Program-made: the position numbers and the translations under genes
Notes under the pieces: generated by a model
The model's input: the letters and a program-made list of their open reading frames with translations, nothing else
Databases searched by the model: none
Told to the model about the DNA's origin: nothing
Shown here: positions 27,170-35,594 of the stretch, piece after piece
How the letters are laid out: each line of letters begins with the position of its first letter
Numbering within the stretch: the first letter of the stretch is position 1
Source: Bradyrhizobium sp. CB2312
GTDB lineage: Bacteria > Pseudomonadota > Alphaproteobacteria > Rhizobiales > Xanthobacteraceae
Direction of reading: 5' to 3'
Assembly (NCBI RefSeq): GCF_029714425.1
Contig: NZ_CP121668.1
Location: 2,253,501-2,317,500 of the forward strand
Length of the DNA: 64,000 bases

Positions 27170-28185
27170 TGCATCACCTCATTGTCGATCTGGCCGCGCT
27201 CGACGTAAGCGAGCGTCAGCTCGGCGAGCGCCGGCGCGATCAGGAAGCCGTGGCGGTAGAGCCCGTTGACGCTGATCTCTTCGCCGCGAATGCCGATGCG
27301 GGGGAGATTGTCGGGAAAGGCCGGGCGAAGCCCCGAGCCGAATTCGACGATGCGCGCTTCGCCGAAGGCGGGATGCACGGCATAGGCGGCGCCCAAGAGC
27401 TCCAGCGCGGAGCGGACGCTGACGCCGGTGTCCTCGGCCTCGATCGAGGTGGCGCCGAGCATGAACAGATTGTCCTCGCGCGGGATCACGTAGAGCGGCC
27501 AGCGCGGATGGATCAATCGCACGGGGCGCGCCAGCTGCACCTCGTCGGTCTCGATCAGGATCATCTCGCCTTTGACGCCACGCAGCTCCGGCTGTTCCTC
27601 GCGCGCGGCAAGGCCGCGGCAGTCGATCACGATGCCTTTAGGATCAAGGCTTGCGAGATCCTTGGCGCTGACGTCGCTGTCGAACTTGATGGTGCCGCCG
27701 GCAGCTTTGATCCGCGCGTGCAGCTTCGGGAGCACGCGGCGCGGCTCGACATGGCCCTCGGCCGGGAAGAACAGCGCATCGCGAAAACGGCCTTCCAGCG
27801 ACGGCTCGAGCTCGGCGAGCGCGGCGGCGTCGAGCCGGCGGTGGCCCTCGGTCATGCGGGCAAAGCGCTCGAAATCGTTGCGCTCGCGCGGATGGGCGAC
27901 GACGAGGGAGCCGTTGAAGGGGGTGTCGGGCAGCTCGCGCCGCCAGATGTCGAGGGAGCGCTGGCCGAGCCTGGAGATGATGGGTTCGGCGACCTCCGCC
28001 TCGCACCAGGGCGCCAGCATGCCGCCGGCCCAGTGGCTGGTGGATTCGGTCATCGCCGCGTCACCGCGCTCGTGTAAGGTCACGGCGTGGCCGGCCTGCG
28101 CGAACAATAGCGCCTGCCAGGCGCCGGCAATGCCTGCGCCGATAATGGATACCGGTGAATCCGATCGCTTGGTCGTCTGCAACAT
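27160..28185 (-). CDS. thiO: Glycine oxidase ThiO
   Basis: The 341-residue FAD-dependent oxidase has the dinucleotide motif G-A-G-I-A-G-A-W near residue 16, then H-E-R-G-D-A-A-M-T-E, and a C-terminal DAO-type end with S-G-L-R-P-A-F-P-D-N and N-G-L-Y-R-H-G-F. It oxidises glycine to iminoacetate for ThiG, the aerobic route that replaces ThiH. It is the first gene of the operon. Its SD lies inside the riboswitch P1 helix. Confidence 0.94.
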   Translation of the reverse strand: MLQTTKRSDSPVSIIGAGIAGAWQALLFAQAGHAVTLHERGDAAMTESTSHWAGGMLAPWCEAEVAEPIISRLGQRSLDIWRRELPDTPFNGSLVVAHPRERNDFERFARMTEGHRRLDAAALAELEPSLEGRFRDALFFPAEGHVEPRRVLPKLHARIKAAGGTIKFDSDVSAKDLASLDPKGIVIDCRGLAAREEQPELRGVKGEMILIETDEVQLARPVRLIHPRWPLYVIPREDNLFMLGATSIEAEDTGVSVRSALELLGAAYAVHPAFGEARIVEFGSGLRPAFPDNLPRIGIRGEEISVNGLYRHGFLIAPALAELTLAYVERGQIDNEVMQCA

Positions 28186-28189
28186 CCCT

Positions 28190-28297
28190 GTCCCTTCGCC
28201 GGCATGACCCGGATCAGGTTCAAAGGGTCACCGCGGTCCTGGGCAGTATTGCCCATTTAGCGGTATCTCAGCTCCTCCTCGGAGCACCCCTCGGAAC
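28190..28297 (-). promoter_or_regulatory. TPP (THI-box) riboswitch controlling thiO-thiS-thiG-thiE(-thiC)
   Basis: On the minus strand the conserved blocks occur in order: GGGGTGC, CTGAGAT, then ACCCTTTGAACCTGATC and GGGTCATGCCGGCGAAGGGA. The first binds HMP, the second the pyrophosphate. The outer P1 strands GTTCC (28293-28297) and GGGAC (28190-28194) pair, and the latter includes the Shine-Dalgarno of thiO, whose ATG follows 4 bases later. TPP binding would stabilise P1 and hide the site, so translational control is likely. Confidence 0.96.
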
Positions 28298-28349
28298 GGC
28301 TCTAATGTATGCCAGTGGGAGCTGGTGTCAACGCGTTAGCCACAAGGCT

Positions 28350-28452
28350 GTCATTCCGGGGCGGTCCGCAGGACCGAACCTCAGGGGCGCAATTGCGCAC
28401 CGGGGAATCTCGAGATTCCGGGTTCGACGCTGGCGCGTCGCCTCGGAATGAC
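28350..28452. repeat. Palindromic intergenic repeat, family F
   Basis: GTCATTCCGGGGCGGTCCGCAG opens and CGCCTCGGAATGAC closes. Inner palindromes GGTCCGCAGGACC, GCGCAATTGCGC and GAATCTCGAGATTC are all present. It lies between the thi leader and the downstream transglycosylase gene. Confidence 0.8.
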
Positions 28453-28458
28453 ATGTGA

Positions 28459-28986
28459 TTAGTGTGGAACCTGCGCCCGCGCGTTGCGGACGCCTTGCGC
28501 GAGCTTCCTGTGCGGCGCGGTGCCGAACATCGGCTGCGGGTTGCCGTTGGGCTCGAGCCACTCGTTGCTGGCCTGCTGCACCATCTCCTGACGCTGCCGC
28601 TTTGCAACGTAGTAATAGCCGCCCGCGAAATAACGCACGGCTCGCGCGTGGTCGCCATTGGCGGCGTGATAGGCGCCGGCGAGGTATTTCACCGCATAGG
28701 TGAGATTGGTGTTGGGATCGCGCAGGCCGGCGGCATCGCCGGTGTAGCCGAGCCCGCGGGCGGTCGCGAGCTTGATCTGCATCAGGCCGATGGTGCCGCC
28801 GCGGCCGACGAGGCCGGGCTGGTAGCGGCTTTCGCGCATGATGACGCGGTGCACGAGCGCCTCCGGTACGCCGTTGGCGCGCGCATGCATCGCGACCATC
28901 TCGGCATATTCGGCTTCGCCCGCGAATGCGGCTTGCGGCACCATGAATCCGGCCGCGAGCAGCGCGGCAATGCGTAAAATCTTCAT
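28459..28986 (-). CDS. Lytic transglycosylase (SLT domain)
   Basis: The ATG at 28986 opens a signal peptide (about 23 residues, ending A-F-A-G). The 175-residue protein has one SLT domain with the catalytic Glu in M-R-E-S-R-Y-Q-P and the G-L-M-Q-I-K motif, followed by Y-L-A-G-A-Y. A Gln-rich C-terminal end has no further domain. It cleaves peptidoglycan with anhydro-sugar formation. It is small, as lytic enzymes of secretion or pilus systems often are, but no such system is nearby. Confidence 0.9.
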   Translation of the reverse strand: MKILRIAALLAAGFMVPQAAFAGEAEYAEMVAMHARANGVPEALVHRVIMRESRYQPGLVGRGGTIGLMQIKLATARGLGYTGDAAGLRDPNTNLTYAVKYLAGAYHAANGDHARAVRYFAGGYYYVAKRQRQEMVQQASNEWLEPNGNPQPMFGTAPHRKLAQGVRNARAQVPH

Positions 28987-29226
28987 GAGATATTCCTTGG
29001 GTCTAACAAGTGACCTGCACCCAGCGTGGTTAGGCCCCCGGAACGCGGCGATCATGTGACCAAACGCCGCCGCCGACGATTTTGCGGCGCCGAGCCGCCG
29101 TGATGACGCAAAGCTGGCCTAGGTGACGCGTGGGGCGAACGACCCCCGGCTCGCGACAGCACGCCTGTCTATTCGCATGGGCTAGCGAAAGCGAGTATGA
29201 AGACGCCTGCGAAGTGGGAGGGTGCC

Positions 29227-29436
29227 ATGACAAAATCAAACAAGGCACATATCGGCGACGTTCCCAGACAGAACCCCTGTGCCCAGTGCGGCACGCCAAT
29301 CCCCCAGCCGGACTGGATCGAGCCAGGCGAGGGGCGCGTCTCCTATCTCTGGAATTGCCACGCCTGCGGATATCGCTTCGAGGCGGTGGCGATCTTCGAC
29401 GAGACGGCCATCGAGCATCCGCCGCTCGCGGCCTGA
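29227..29436 (+). CDS. Small zinc-ribbon-like protein (69 aa)
   Basis: The ATG at 29227 follows GGGAGG. The protein has two Cys pairs (C-A-Q-C-G and C-H-A-C-G) about 30 residues apart, typical of a zinc ribbon. The segment D-W-I-E-P-G-E-G-R-V-S-Y-L-W-N links them. There is no signal peptide. It may be a small regulatory or nucleic-acid-binding protein; the partner is unknown. Confidence 0.75.
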   Translation: MTKSNKAHIGDVPRQNPCAQCGTPIPQPDWIEPGEGRVSYLWNCHACGYRFEAVAIFDETAIEHPPLAA

Positions 29437-29502
29437 GGCGCATCGCTACGGATCGCATTGTCCTCACCTCTCCCCGCTTGAGAGAGGTGAAGGAAGTGTG
29501 CC

Positions 29503-30825
29503 CTAAGCCGCCAGCCGCGGCGCTTGCCAGATCGGCAATTGCATCCGCACGATCAGTCCGTGCGGCTCGCGGTCGTGCAGCGAGAGCTCGCCGCCATGGG
29601 CGATCGCGATCGCGCGCGCGATCGACAGGCCGAGGCCGAAGCCGGTGGAGTCGTCCATGGTGCGCGCGTCGTCGCCGCGCACGAACGGCTCCAGCATCTC
29701 CTGCTTGCGCGCGTCCGAAATGCCGGGGCCGTCATCTTCGACGTCGATGACGAGCGTGGTGGAGGATGCATCGAGGCGGATCGTGACCTCGGCGCCGAAG
29801 CGCACGGCGTTCTCGACCAGGTTGGTGACGCCGCGATGCAAATCGTCGGGCCGCGCGGCGGCGGTCGCGGACGCCGGGCCGTCATAGTGCACGACATGGC
29901 CCATGTCGCCGAACTGGTCGGCGATGAGCTGGAGCGTGCTGGCGATGTCGACCAGGGTCACCGCCTCGACCTTGCGGTCGTTGCGCAGGAGTGAGAGCAC
30001 GGACTCCAGCATCGAACGCATCTGGTCGAGATCGATCAGCATGCGCTTGCGATTGGTTTCGTCCTCGATGAACTCGGCGCGCAGGCGCAGCCGCGTGATC
30101 GGCGTGCGCAGATCGTGGCTGATCGCGGCCAGCATCCGCGTGCGATCCGACATCAGCCGCGCGATCCGCTCATGCATGCGGTTGAGCGCGCGCGCCACGG
30201 AGCGGATCTCCTCCGGCCCGCGCTCGGGCAGCGGCTCGGCGGCGCCGTCCAGGCTGAAATTCTCCGCGGCCCTGGCGAAGGATGACAGCGGCGCGGCCAG
30301 CGCGCGCGCGGCCCACAGGCCGAGCACGGTGACGCAGATGAAGGCGGTCATCAGCGTCATCAGCCACGGCGCGCCCCAGAACCACGGCCGCGGACCGTTC
30401 TCGACCCGGCCGGCGATCATGGTGCCGTCCGGCAATTGCACGCCGATGCGGTGGGCGTCGTCGGGCGAGAGCCGCATCACCTTGTAGCCGCGGCCAAGGT
30501 GACGGCGCAGGCCGCGCAGGTGCGGGCCTTCGCTCTGCTCGACGACGGCTGCCGTGCCGGGCGCCAGCATGTCGAGGCCGAGCTTGGGGAAGGCGCGCGC
30601 GAGATCGGCGAGGAGACGCGGCCGTTCGCCGGCCTCGGCCGCGCCGAGCAGCAGCGCGGCGTCGGTCAGCTGATGCGCGCCGTCCGGCGGCGTGTCCGGT
30701 CGGTCCGGCCGGCTCATCAGGAAGGCGGTGGTGACGACGAGATGCAGTGCGACGGTCGAAGCCAGCACCAGCGCGGCGATCTGCCCGCCGATACCCCTGA
30801 GGTGGAAGAACCCGAACGGCTTCAT
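29503..30825 (-). CDS. Sensor histidine kinase (EnvZ/HAMP type)
   Basis: From the ATG at 30825 (AAGGAC upstream) the protein has 440 residues. One TM near the N terminus, a periplasmic sensor loop of about 120 residues and a second TM are followed by a HAMP region. The H-box is I-S-H-D-L-R-T-P-I, the N-box N-L-V-E-N-A-V, then D-D-G-P-G-I and G-F-G-L-G-L-S. It would phosphorylate the response regulator encoded just upstream, with 14 bp between the genes. The signal sensed is unknown. Confidence 0.93.
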   Translation of the reverse strand: MKPFGFFHLRGIGGQIAALVLASTVALHLVVTTAFLMSRPDRPDTPPDGAHQLTDAALLLGAAEAGERPRLLADLARAFPKLGLDMLAPGTAAVVEQSEGPHLRGLRRHLGRGYKVMRLSPDDAHRIGVQLPDGTMIAGRVENGPRPWFWGAPWLMTLMTAFICVTVLGLWAARALAAPLSSFARAAENFSLDGAAEPLPERGPEEIRSVARALNRMHERIARLMSDRTRMLAAISHDLRTPITRLRLRAEFIEDETNRKRMLIDLDQMRSMLESVLSLLRNDRKVEAVTLVDIASTLQLIADQFGDMGHVVHYDGPASATAAARPDDLHRGVTNLVENAVRFGAEVTIRLDASSTTLVIDVEDDGPGISDARKQEMLEPFVRGDDARTMDDSTGFGLGLSIARAIAIAHGGELSLHDREPHGLIVRMQLPIWQAPRLAA

Positions 30826-30839
30826 CGTCGGCGTCCTTC

Positions 30840-31595
30840 TCAACTGCTCACGGGCGCCGCAACCGCTTCAGTGTTTGCCGCTTCAGTCCTCGGCGTGAAC
30901 AAATAGCCGCCGGATCGCACCGTCTTGATGATGGTGGGATCGGCCGGGTTGGGCTCGATCTTGCGGCGGATGCGGCTCACCAGCACGTCGATGGAGCGCT
31001 CGAACGAGCCGGTGTTGCGGCCCTGCGTGAGGTCGAGCAGGCTGTCGCGCGACAGCACGCGGCCGGGCCGTTCGCAGAACGTGCGGAGCAGATCGAACTC
31101 GGCGCTGGTCACCGCGACGCGCGCACCTTGCGGATTGCGCAGCTCGCGCAGGCGCAGATCGATGCGCCAGCCTTCGAAGGCGAGCGTGGAGGTGCCTTCG
31201 ATCGAGCTTGCCGTTTGCGCCGCGGCCTGGCGGCGCAGCACCGCGTTGATGCGGGCGAGCAGCTCGCGCGGGTTGAACGGCTTCGGCAGATAATCGTCCG
31301 CGCCCATCTCGAGGCCGACGATGCGATCGACGTCCTCGCCGCGCGCGGTCAGCATGATGATCGGCGTCTGCGTCTCCGAGCGCACCTTGCGGCAGAGGCT
31401 GAGGCCGTCCTCGCCGGGCAGCATGACATCGAGGATGATGAGGTCGACGCGGTGATTGGCCATGGCGCGCGACATCTCGCGGCCATCGCTCACGGCGGTG
31501 ACGTTGCAGGCGTTGCTGCGCAGGTACTTCGCAATCAACGTCCGGGTTTCGCGGTCGTCCTCGACGACCAGGATGTTGGGATTGGGAACGGCCAT
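30840..31595 (-). CDS. OmpR-family response regulator
   Basis: The ATG at 31595 gives 251 residues. The receiver domain has E-D-D, the phospho-acceptor Asp in L-D-V-M-L-P-G, T-A-R and K-P-F. The Trans_reg_C winged helix (about 150-245) has L-R-T-F-C-E-R-P-G-R-V-L-S-R. It is cotranscribed with the histidine kinase. The gene at 31771, divergent from it, may be a target. Confidence 0.94.
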   Translation of the reverse strand: MAVPNPNILVVEDDRETRTLIAKYLRSNACNVTAVSDGREMSRAMANHRVDLIILDVMLPGEDGLSLCRKVRSETQTPIIMLTARGEDVDRIVGLEMGADDYLPKPFNPRELLARINAVLRRQAAAQTASSIEGTSTLAFEGWRIDLRLRELRNPQGARVAVTSAEFDLLRTFCERPGRVLSRDSLLDLTQGRNTGSFERSIDVLVSRIRRKIEPNPADPTIIKTVRSGGYLFTPRTEAANTEAVAAPVSS

Positions 31596-31770
31596 GCGCT
31601 TTGTTTGTCCAAGATTCGGGCCAAAAGGCGAAGATTTTTGTTTCAGATCATTTCTGAGGCTCCTGCCGCAACGCCAGGACACGACCGGTCAGCGCTGCGG
31701 CAAGGTCTCGTTAAGCCCGTTAACCATACCGTGGCGCCGTACGAAACCCAGCAAAACCCACGGAGCCATC

Positions 31771-32337
31771 ATGAGCTCGATTTCGGCGGCCTCCGCCGGT
31801 AACCACCAGTCGCCGTTGCAGCGGCTGCAGCAGGAATTGCAATCGGAAGTCTCCGCCGGCACGATCTCGTCGTCGGACCAGTCCGCGCTGTCGACGGCGC
31901 TGACCGACATCGACACGGCGCTCCAGCAGAGCCGGTCGAGCGACCAGGCGAGCGGCACGCGTCCCTCCAAGGACGAGATGCAATCGAAGATCGACGACCT
32001 CATCTCGGGCGAGGTGTCGAACGGCACGCTGACCTCGGACCAGGCCGACGAATTGAAGAACGTCTTTCAATCCGCCTTCGCCAAGGGGCCTGGGGGCGCC
32101 CGCGGTGCGGGCGGACCGCCGCCCGGTCCGCCGCCGTCGGGCGACGGCTCTTCGGATTCTGCGTCGTCGACGGATTCGACCGGCAGCACGTCGACCGACG
32201 AGACCACCGCAGAGATCCTCCAGCAATTCCTCGAGGCGCTCCAGCAGTCGCAATCGTCGACATCGTCCTATGCCGCCAACGGCAGCTCATCCAGCAATTC
32301 GGATTTCTCCGCGCTTCTGATCGACTACAAGAGCTGA
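31771..32337 (+). CDS. Hypothetical protein with two helical repeats and Ser/Asp/Pro-rich linker
   Basis: The 188-residue product from the ATG at 31771 has no signal peptide. Two copies of a unit of about 25 residues are visible: L-Q-S-E-V-S-A-G-T-I-S-S-S-D-Q-S-A-L and I-S-G-E-V-S-N-G-T-L-T-S-D-Q-A-D-E-L. A Gly/Pro-rich linker (G-G-P-P-P-G-P-P-P) and a Ser/Thr/Asp-rich tail follow. The acidic repeat with D-x-D-like spacing recalls EF-hand or calcium-binding helices but lacks the exact consensus. It is divergent from the two-component genes. I find no known family. Confidence 0.75.
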   Translation: MSSISAASAGNHQSPLQRLQQELQSEVSAGTISSSDQSALSTALTDIDTALQQSRSSDQASGTRPSKDEMQSKIDDLISGEVSNGTLTSDQADELKNVFQSAFAKGPGGARGAGGPPPGPPPSGDGSSDSASSTDSTGSTSTDETTAEILQQFLEALQQSQSSTSSYAANGSSSSNSDFSALLIDYKS

Positions 32338-32560
32338 CCTGAGCGACGCAGGTCGGCGCGTTCCCCGCCGCGGTCGTGCTTCACCCAGGGCGCATGATCG
32401 TCGGCGGGGAACCGTGCGCCGCAAAAATGTTCCTGGGTGACAGGAACAATTCTCGTCGTTTTCGCGTGCGCATCGCGCGACGAAATTGCCGCGTGTAAGG
32501 AACTGCGCGTGAGCAGCGCTGTTTTCTCCGCACAAGTTTTCTGTGGAAGGAGAGGACAAC

Positions 32561-33085
32561 ATGCTGATGAAATCGATCGCCGCCGGCCTCGCCGGCACGG
32601 CTCTGCTCGCAACCGTTGCGTTCGCGCAATCGCCGACCGCCACCACCGACAAGGCGGCCCCTGCGGCCACCGCCACGACCACGACTGCGTCGGGTGAATG
32701 GCGCGCCTCGAAGATGTCGGGCCTGAAGGTCTACAACGACGCCAACGAGAACATCGGGTCGATCAACGATCTCCTGATGGACAAGAGCGGCGCCATCAAG
32801 ATCGCCGTGATCGGCGTCGGCGGCTTCCTCGGCATGGGCGAGCATCTGGTCGCCGTGCCCTATGAGAAGTTGAAGTTCGCCAGCGAGGCCGTGGCCTACA
32901 CCGGCGCCAGCACGAACCCGGGCGCCAAGCCCGCCGCGACCACGACGACCGGCGCTGCGACCGGCACTGACAAGCCTGCGGCGACCACGACGTCGTCCAC
33001 GTCGAAGTGGTATCCGGACCACGCCGTGTTCAATGCGAGCAAGGACGAGCTGAAGAACATGCCCGAGTTCAAGTACTCGGAGTAA
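32561..33085 (+). CDS. PRC-barrel domain protein, secreted
   Basis: The ATG at 32561, preceded by GGAGAGG, opens a signal peptide (about 22 residues, ending A-F-A). The mature part has a PRC-barrel (about 45-120): S-G-L-K-V-Y-N-D-A-N-E-N-I-G-S-I-N-D-L-L and G-M-G-E-H-L-V-A-V-P-Y-E. A Thr/Ala-rich linker and a short C-terminal tail with S-K-W-Y-P-D follow. Bradyrhizobium has many such exported PRC-barrel proteins, some linked to envelope or stress responses. The role here is not known. Confidence 0.88.
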   Translation: MLMKSIAAGLAGTALLATVAFAQSPTATTDKAAPAATATTTTASGEWRASKMSGLKVYNDANENIGSINDLLMDKSGAIKIAVIGVGGFLGMGEHLVAVPYEKLKFASEAVAYTGASTNPGAKPAATTTTGAATGTDKPAATTTSSTSKWYPDHAVFNASKDELKNMPEFKYSE

Positions 33086-33150
33086 TGCGGCTCTGAACGG
33101 CTGAACGAAGCGCGCCTGGTTTTCGCCGGGCGCGCTGTCGTGTCTTTTTT

Positions 33151-33236
33151 GTCATTGCGAGGAGCGAAGCAACGAAGCAATCCAGAGCTATCTTCGCAGA
33201 TGCATTTCTGGATTGCTTCGCTTCGCTCGCAATGAC
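33151..33236. repeat. Palindromic intergenic repeat, family E
   Basis: GTCATTGCGAGGAGCGAAGC opens and GCTTCGCTCGCAATGAC closes; inner GCAATCCAGA / TCTGGATTGC pair. Preceded by CTTTTTT, so it may also terminate the PRC-barrel gene. Confidence 0.85.
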
Positions 33237-33250
33237 GGCAACCACCGGCC

Positions 33251-34462
33251 TCAGTGCGTCACCAGCGGGCAGCCGCCCTTGTCGAGCGGGCGGAAGGCGT
33301 CGTCGCCGGGCACGGTGGCGATCAGCTTGTAGAGATCCCACTCGCCCTTGGAGTCCTCGGGCTTCTTGACCTCGAACAGATACATGTCGTGGACCATGCG
33401 GCCGTCGATGCGGATCTTGCCGTTCTTGGCGAAGAAGTCGTTCACCGGCGTCTTGCGCATCTGCTCCATCACCTTCGGCGCCTCGTCGGTCTTGATGGCA
33501 TCGATCGCCTTCAGATAGTGCATGGTCGCCGAATAGAGCCCCGCCTGGATCATGGTCGGCATGTGCCCGACCTTCTCGTTGAAGCGTTTTGAGAAGGCGC
33601 GCGTCTCCTCGTTCATGTCCCAGTAGAAGGCGTCGGTGACGATCAGGCCTTGCGTCGCCTTGATGCCGAGCGAATGCGTGTCGGTGATCTCCTGGAGCAG
33701 CGCGATCATCTTCTGGCCGCCCTGGGTCAGGCCGAACTCGGCTGCCTGCTTCAGCGCATTGGTGGTGTCGCCGCCGGCATTGGCGAGCGCGACCACCTTG
33801 GCCTTGGAGGCCTGGGCCTGGAGCAGGAAGGAGGAGAAGTCCGAGGAGTTGAGCGGATGGCGGACGTCGCCGAGCACCTTGCCGCCGCTTTCCTTGACGA
33901 CATTGGCGGCGTCGCGCTCGAGTGCCATGCCGAAGGCGTAGTCAGCGGTGACGAAGAACCAGGTGTCCTCGCCGCGCTTCACCATCGCCTTGCCGGCGAC
34001 GTTCGACAGCGCATAGGTGTCGTAGGTCCAGTGCACGGTGTTGGGCGAGCAGGCGGGGCCGGTGATGTCGGAGGAGCCGCCGCCGGAATTGATGTTGATC
34101 TTGTTCTTCTCGCGCGTCAGCGCCGAGATCGGCAGCGCCACCGAGGAGGTCGGCACGTCGAAGATCGCATCGACCTTGTCGTTGTCATACCAGTTGCGGG
34201 CGATGTTGACGCCGACATCGGGCTTGTTCTGGTGATCGGCAGCGACCACCTGCACGGGCTTGCCCGCGACCTTGGCGCCGTAATCGGCAACCGCCATCTC
34301 GACCGCGGCGAGCGAGCCCTTGCCGGTCGCGTCCGCATAGAGGCTCGACATGTCCGTGAGCACGCCGATCTTGACCACATCGTCGGAAATCTGCGCCTGC
34401 GCCGCGCCGGACGTGGCGGCAAGCGCGAAACCAGTCGCCACGGCGGCGATGAGTTTTTGCAT
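33251..34462 (-). CDS. Branched-chain amino acid ABC transporter substrate-binding protein
   Basis: The 403-residue protein has a signal peptide (about 23 residues, ending A-Q-A) and is a type I periplasmic binding protein of the Leu/Ile/Val family: V-V-K-I-G-V-L-T-D-M-S-S-L-Y, G-G-S-S-D-I-T-G-P-A-C, F-V-T-A-D-Y-A-F-G. No permease or ATPase gene is adjacent (a polyamine-type operon follows), so it must work with a transporter encoded elsewhere. The ligand may be an aromatic acid, as in many Bradyrhizobium relatives. Confidence 0.92.
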   Translation of the reverse strand: MQKLIAAVATGFALAATSGAAQAQISDDVVKIGVLTDMSSLYADATGKGSLAAVEMAVADYGAKVAGKPVQVVAADHQNKPDVGVNIARNWYDNDKVDAIFDVPTSSVALPISALTREKNKININSGGGSSDITGPACSPNTVHWTYDTYALSNVAGKAMVKRGEDTWFFVTADYAFGMALERDAANVVKESGGKVLGDVRHPLNSSDFSSFLLQAQASKAKVVALANAGGDTTNALKQAAEFGLTQGGQKMIALLQEITDTHSLGIKATQGLIVTDAFYWDMNEETRAFSKRFNEKVGHMPTMIQAGLYSATMHYLKAIDAIKTDEAPKVMEQMRKTPVNDFFAKNGKIRIDGRMVHDMYLFEVKKPEDSKGEWDLYKLIATVPGDDAFRPLDKGGCPLVTH

Positions 34463-34585
34463 GGTGTTTCTCCCTCAGCGTTGTTGTTTGGGCTTTGTTG
34501 CGGGACCGTTGTAGCGACAAACGGTCGCGGCAGCTAAGCGGTGCGCGCCATAGCGGAATGCAAAATCAGAAGGGGCGAGCGGTGT

Positions 34586-34747
34586 TCCTAACCCTCTCCC
34601 CTTGTGGGAGAGGGTGGCTCGCCGCGATAGCGGCGAGACGGGTGAGGGGTCTCTCTCCGCGAGGTACCGTCTCGTAGCAGCAGTGCGCGCGGAGACAACC
34701 CCTCATCCGGCGCTTCGCGCCACCTTCTCCCACAAGGGGAGAAGGGA
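34586..34747. repeat. Palindromic intergenic repeat, family D
   Basis: The element starts ACCCTCTCCCCTTGTGGGAGAGGGT and ends TTCTCCCACAAGGGGAGAAG, with GGGTGAGGGG / CCCCTCATCC between. It fills most of the 304-bp gap between the binding protein and the permease genes. Confidence 0.85.
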
Positions 34748-34766
34748 AAAGGAGGAGCGCAGCCTC

Positions 34767-35594
34767 TCAACTGCCGCCCTTGAGCCGCTCGTTGCGCCGG
34801 CGAAGGCCTTCGAGGGTGGCGAGGAGCATGATCGAGACTGTCGTCAGGATCACCGCCGCGGCCGTGATGGTCGGGCTGATGTTTTCGCGGATGCCGCTGA
34901 ACATCTCGCGCGGCAGGGTGCGCTGCTCGGGCCCCGCCATGAACAGCACGATCACCACTTCATCAAAACTGGTCGCGAAGGCGAACAGTGCGCCGGACGC
35001 GAGCCCCGGCAGGATCAATGGCAGGATCACGCGGCGGAACGCTTGAAGCGGCGAGGCACCGAGCGAGGCGGCGGCGCGCGCGAGGTTGGTGTCGAAACTC
35101 TGCAGCGTCGCGCCGACCGTGATCACCACAAAAGGCGTCGCCAGCGCAGTGTGGGCCAGGATCAAGCCGAGATAGCTGCCGGTGAGGCCAATCGGCGCGA
35201 AGAAGAAGTACAGGCCGACGGCGGTGATGACGCCGGGCACGACGACCGGCGACAGCACGAAGGCCAGCACCAGCGGCTTGAACCGGCTCTTCCACTGCGC
35301 GAGCCCAAGAGCTGCCAGCGTGCCGAGCACCATCGACAGCAGCGTCGAGGCGATGCCGATGATCATGCTGTTCTTCAGTGAATTCATCCAGCGCGGCGAA
35401 TTGATGAAGTCGTCGTACCAGCGCAAGGAGAGGCCCGGCAGCGGATAAGTGAGGTACGAGCTGGAACTGAAGGACAGCGGCATGATGGCGAGGATCGGCG
35501 CGATCAGGAAGATGAACACCATCGTCGAGATGGCGATGGTCGCGATCCATGCGATGCGCTGGCTGGGTGTGCGGAGTGAAGGATTGTCGCTCAA
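34767..35594 (-). CDS. ABC transporter permease, PotC-like
   Basis: About 275 residues with six TM segments and the EAA-type motif A-A-A-S-L-G-A-S-P. The start is read as TTG at 35594, giving a TTGA overlap with the TGA stop of the upstream permease; no in-frame ATG is closer than the second TM. It belongs to the binding-protein-dependent polyamine/opine permease class. It is the last gene of the leftward importer operon. Confidence 0.9.
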   Translation of the reverse strand: MSDNPSLRTPSQRIAWIATIAISTMVFIFLIAPILAIMPLSFSSSSYLTYPLPGLSLRWYDDFINSPRWMNSLKNSMIIGIASTLLSMVLGTLAALGLAQWKSRFKPLVLAFVLSPVVVPGVITAVGLYFFFAPIGLTGSYLGLILAHTALATPFVVITVGATLQSFDTNLARAAASLGASPLQAFRRVILPLILPGLASGALFAFATSFDEVVIVLFMAGPEQRTLPREMFSGIRENISPTITAAAVILTTVSIMLLATLEGLRRRNERLKGGS

